64,000 bases of DNA from Natrinema halophilum (GTDB lineage: Archaea > Halobacteriota > Halobacteria > Halobacteriales > Natrialbaceae): positions 62,001 to 126,000 of the forward strand of contig NZ_CP084880.1 in the NCBI RefSeq assembly GCF_013402815.2, read 5' to 3'. Shown in pieces: positions 62,806 through 64,000 of this stretch; position 1 is the first letter of the stretch, and each line of letters opens with the position of its first letter. The notes beneath the pieces were generated by a model. That model was not told where the DNA came from, made no database searches, and saw only the letters and a list, made by a program, of their open reading frames with translations. Both the position numbers and the translations under genes were made by a program.

Positions 62806-64000
62806 ATGAGTGTACAAAAATTGTCTAGCAGGCGACAGGTTAGCTTCGTGCTCGCCTTGGCGGAACTGCTGACTATGTCACTCTGGTTCAGCGCCACGGC
62901 GGCGGCACCAGAACTGGCGGCTATGTGGGAATTGACCCCAGGCGAAACCGCGTGGCTCACTATCGCCGTCCAACTGGGTTTCGTGGTTGGAGCACTTCTG
63001 TCGACCCTTTTCACCCTCTCTGACGTCTTTAAACCACAACATCTGTTCGCCGGTTCTGCGTTCTTCGGAGCCGGCGTCACGGTGATCATTGCTGGGTTCG
63101 TAAGTAGCGCAGTACCGGCCATCATCCTCCGGTTCCTCACAGGAATGGCATTGGCAGGCGTGTATCCACCTGGAATGAAGATCATGGCCGGCTGGTTCCA
63201 GGAAAGACGCGGATTTGCCGTGAGTGTATTGATTGGATCTTTGACACTCGGTTCTGCGCTCCCGTTTTTCCTCAGGGGATTCGGCGGCGTCGGGCGACCG
63301 GAGGTCGTCCTCTACGGCGCCGCAGCCATGGCAGTCGTTGGGGGGTTGCTCGCACTACTCCTCGAATCGGGACCGCACCAGGCGCCCGCAGCACCGTTTG
63401 ACCCGCGTGCCATTGGACGGATCGTCAAGGAGCGGGGAACGATGCTCGCGAACGGTGGATATTTCGGCCATATGCTCGAGTTGTACGCCGTATGGACCTG
63501 GATTCCTGCATATCTGACGGCGAGCTTTGCCGCGAACGGGAACGTCGACAAGACGTCCCAATTCGTGTCGTTTCTCGCGTTCGCCACAATCGCCGTCGGC
63601 AGTGTCGGCGCCATCGTCGCAGGATGGGCGGCCGACAGGGTAGGGCGGACGGCGGTCACGAGCGCGAGCATGGCGATCAGCGGAACAGCCTGTCTCGCTG
63701 CAGGATTCCTCTTCCACAGTTCGGTATTCGTTCTCATCCCGTTCCTCTTGATCTGGGGCTTCGCCATCGTAGCCGACTCTGCCCAGTTTTCCGTCTGCAT
63801 CACCGAACTCACGGACAAACGGTACGTCGGTTCGGCGTTGACGTTCCAGACTGCGATCGGGTTCTTGCTCACGACTGTGACGATTCAACTCACACCGATT
63901 GTAGCCGACGTCGTCGGGTGGCAGTGGGCGTTCGCCCCGCTGGCCATTGGACCAGCATTTGGCATCCTCTCGATGCTGTACCTGCGGATAACGCCGGAAG
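62806..64000 (+). CDS. MFS transporter (cut by window edge)
   Basis: The forward strand from an ATG at 62806 is open to the right edge (398 codons visible) and encodes a membrane protein starting MSVQKLSSRRQVSFVLALAE. About ten to eleven hydrophobic helices are visible, with the MFS motif GWAADRVGRTAV in the second half and RFLTGMALAGVYPPGMK in the first. It resembles organic anion or nitrate/nitrite-type carriers of the MFS only in outline, and the substrate is unknown. It is not similar to the MFS carrier at 20088-21344 beyond family level. Confidence 0.85.
   Translation, partial: MSVQKLSSRRQVSFVLALAELLTMSLWFSATAAAPELAAMWELTPGETAWLTIAVQLGFVVGALLSTLFTLSDVFKPQHLFAGSAFFGAGVTVIIAGFVSSAVPAIILRFLTGMALAGVYPPGMKIMAGWFQERRGFAVSVLIGSLTLGSALPFFLRGFGGVGRPEVVLYGAAAMAVVGGLLALLLESGPHQAPAAPFDPRAIGRIVKERGTMLANGGYFGHMLELYAVWTWIPAYLTASFAANGNVDKTSQFVSFLAFATIAVGSVGAIVAGWAADRVGRTAVTSASMAISGTACLAAGFLFHSSVFVLIPFLLIWGFAIVADSAQFSVCITELTDKRYVGSALTFQTAIGFLLTTVTIQLTPIVADVVGWQWAFAPLAIGPAFGILSMLYLRITPE

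Overview
The window is haloarchaeal (class Halobacteria). The evidence is acidic, Asp/Glu-rich proteins, Tat lipoproteins with an RR motif and a Cys lipobox, a partial Orc1/Cdc6 initiator, TATA boxes about 26 nt before start codons (leaderless mRNAs), GTG starts, and archaeal families such as the CTP-dependent riboflavin kinase/regulator. No rRNA, tRNA or CRISPR array was seen. GC is moderate for the class, with AT-rich intergenic regions. Whether this is the main chromosome or a secondary replicon cannot be decided from the window.

Layout. (1) 1-1.3 kb: the 5' end of an orc1/cdc6 gene reads out of the left edge. Next to it are inverted ORB-like repeats around an AT-rich stretch (a likely replication origin), then a decayed transposase. 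(2) 1.3-9.8 kb: lipoamide dehydrogenase, then an operon for a complex iron-sulfur molybdoenzyme (Fe-S/NrfD fusion, Mo subunit, Mrp-type Fe-S carrier) and an unrecognised small protein. (3) 9.9-24.4 kb: acyl-CoA dehydrogenase, carboxyltransferase, a complete liv-type ABC transporter (livHMGF) with two separate substrate-binding lipoproteins, an MFS carrier, an RbkR-type riboflavin kinase/regulator and a flavin reductase. (4) 24.9-62.6 kb: a catabolic island for acyl-CoA thioesters. It holds acyl-CoA ligases, acyl-CoA dehydrogenases, enoyl-CoA hydratases, 3-hydroxyacyl-CoA dehydrogenase, an HMG-CoA-synthase-like/DUF35/thiolase operon, a biotin carboxylase/BCCP, two further carboxyltransferases, an FAH-family hydrolase, VOC and MBL proteins, two luciferase-like enzymes, a CapA-like metallophosphatase, and five acyl-CoA-dehydrogenase-fold proteins of the DszC/HsaA flavin-monooxygenase type. 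It is interrupted at 26.3-27.4 kb by a non-coding array of degenerate ~290-bp repeats. (5) 62.8-64 kb: a second MFS carrier cut by the right edge.

How it may work together (inference): the Liv and MFS systems import carboxylic acids, ligases make CoA thioesters, dehydrogenases/hydratases/HCDH/thiolase carry out beta-oxidation, carboxylases handle branched or odd-chain intermediates, and flavin-dependent monooxygenases fed by the flavin reductase (with FMN from the riboflavin kinase) oxygenate an unusual, perhaps cyclic or branched, substrate. The substrate cannot be named from the sequence.

The most unusual items are the repeat array with a covarying palindrome in each unit, an HMG-CoA-synthase-like protein whose nucleophilic Cys appears replaced by Gln within a thiolase/DUF35 operon, a carboxyltransferase with an apparent epsilon/PccX-like N-terminal fusion, and the Fe-S/NrfD fusion with a Cys-rich linker.
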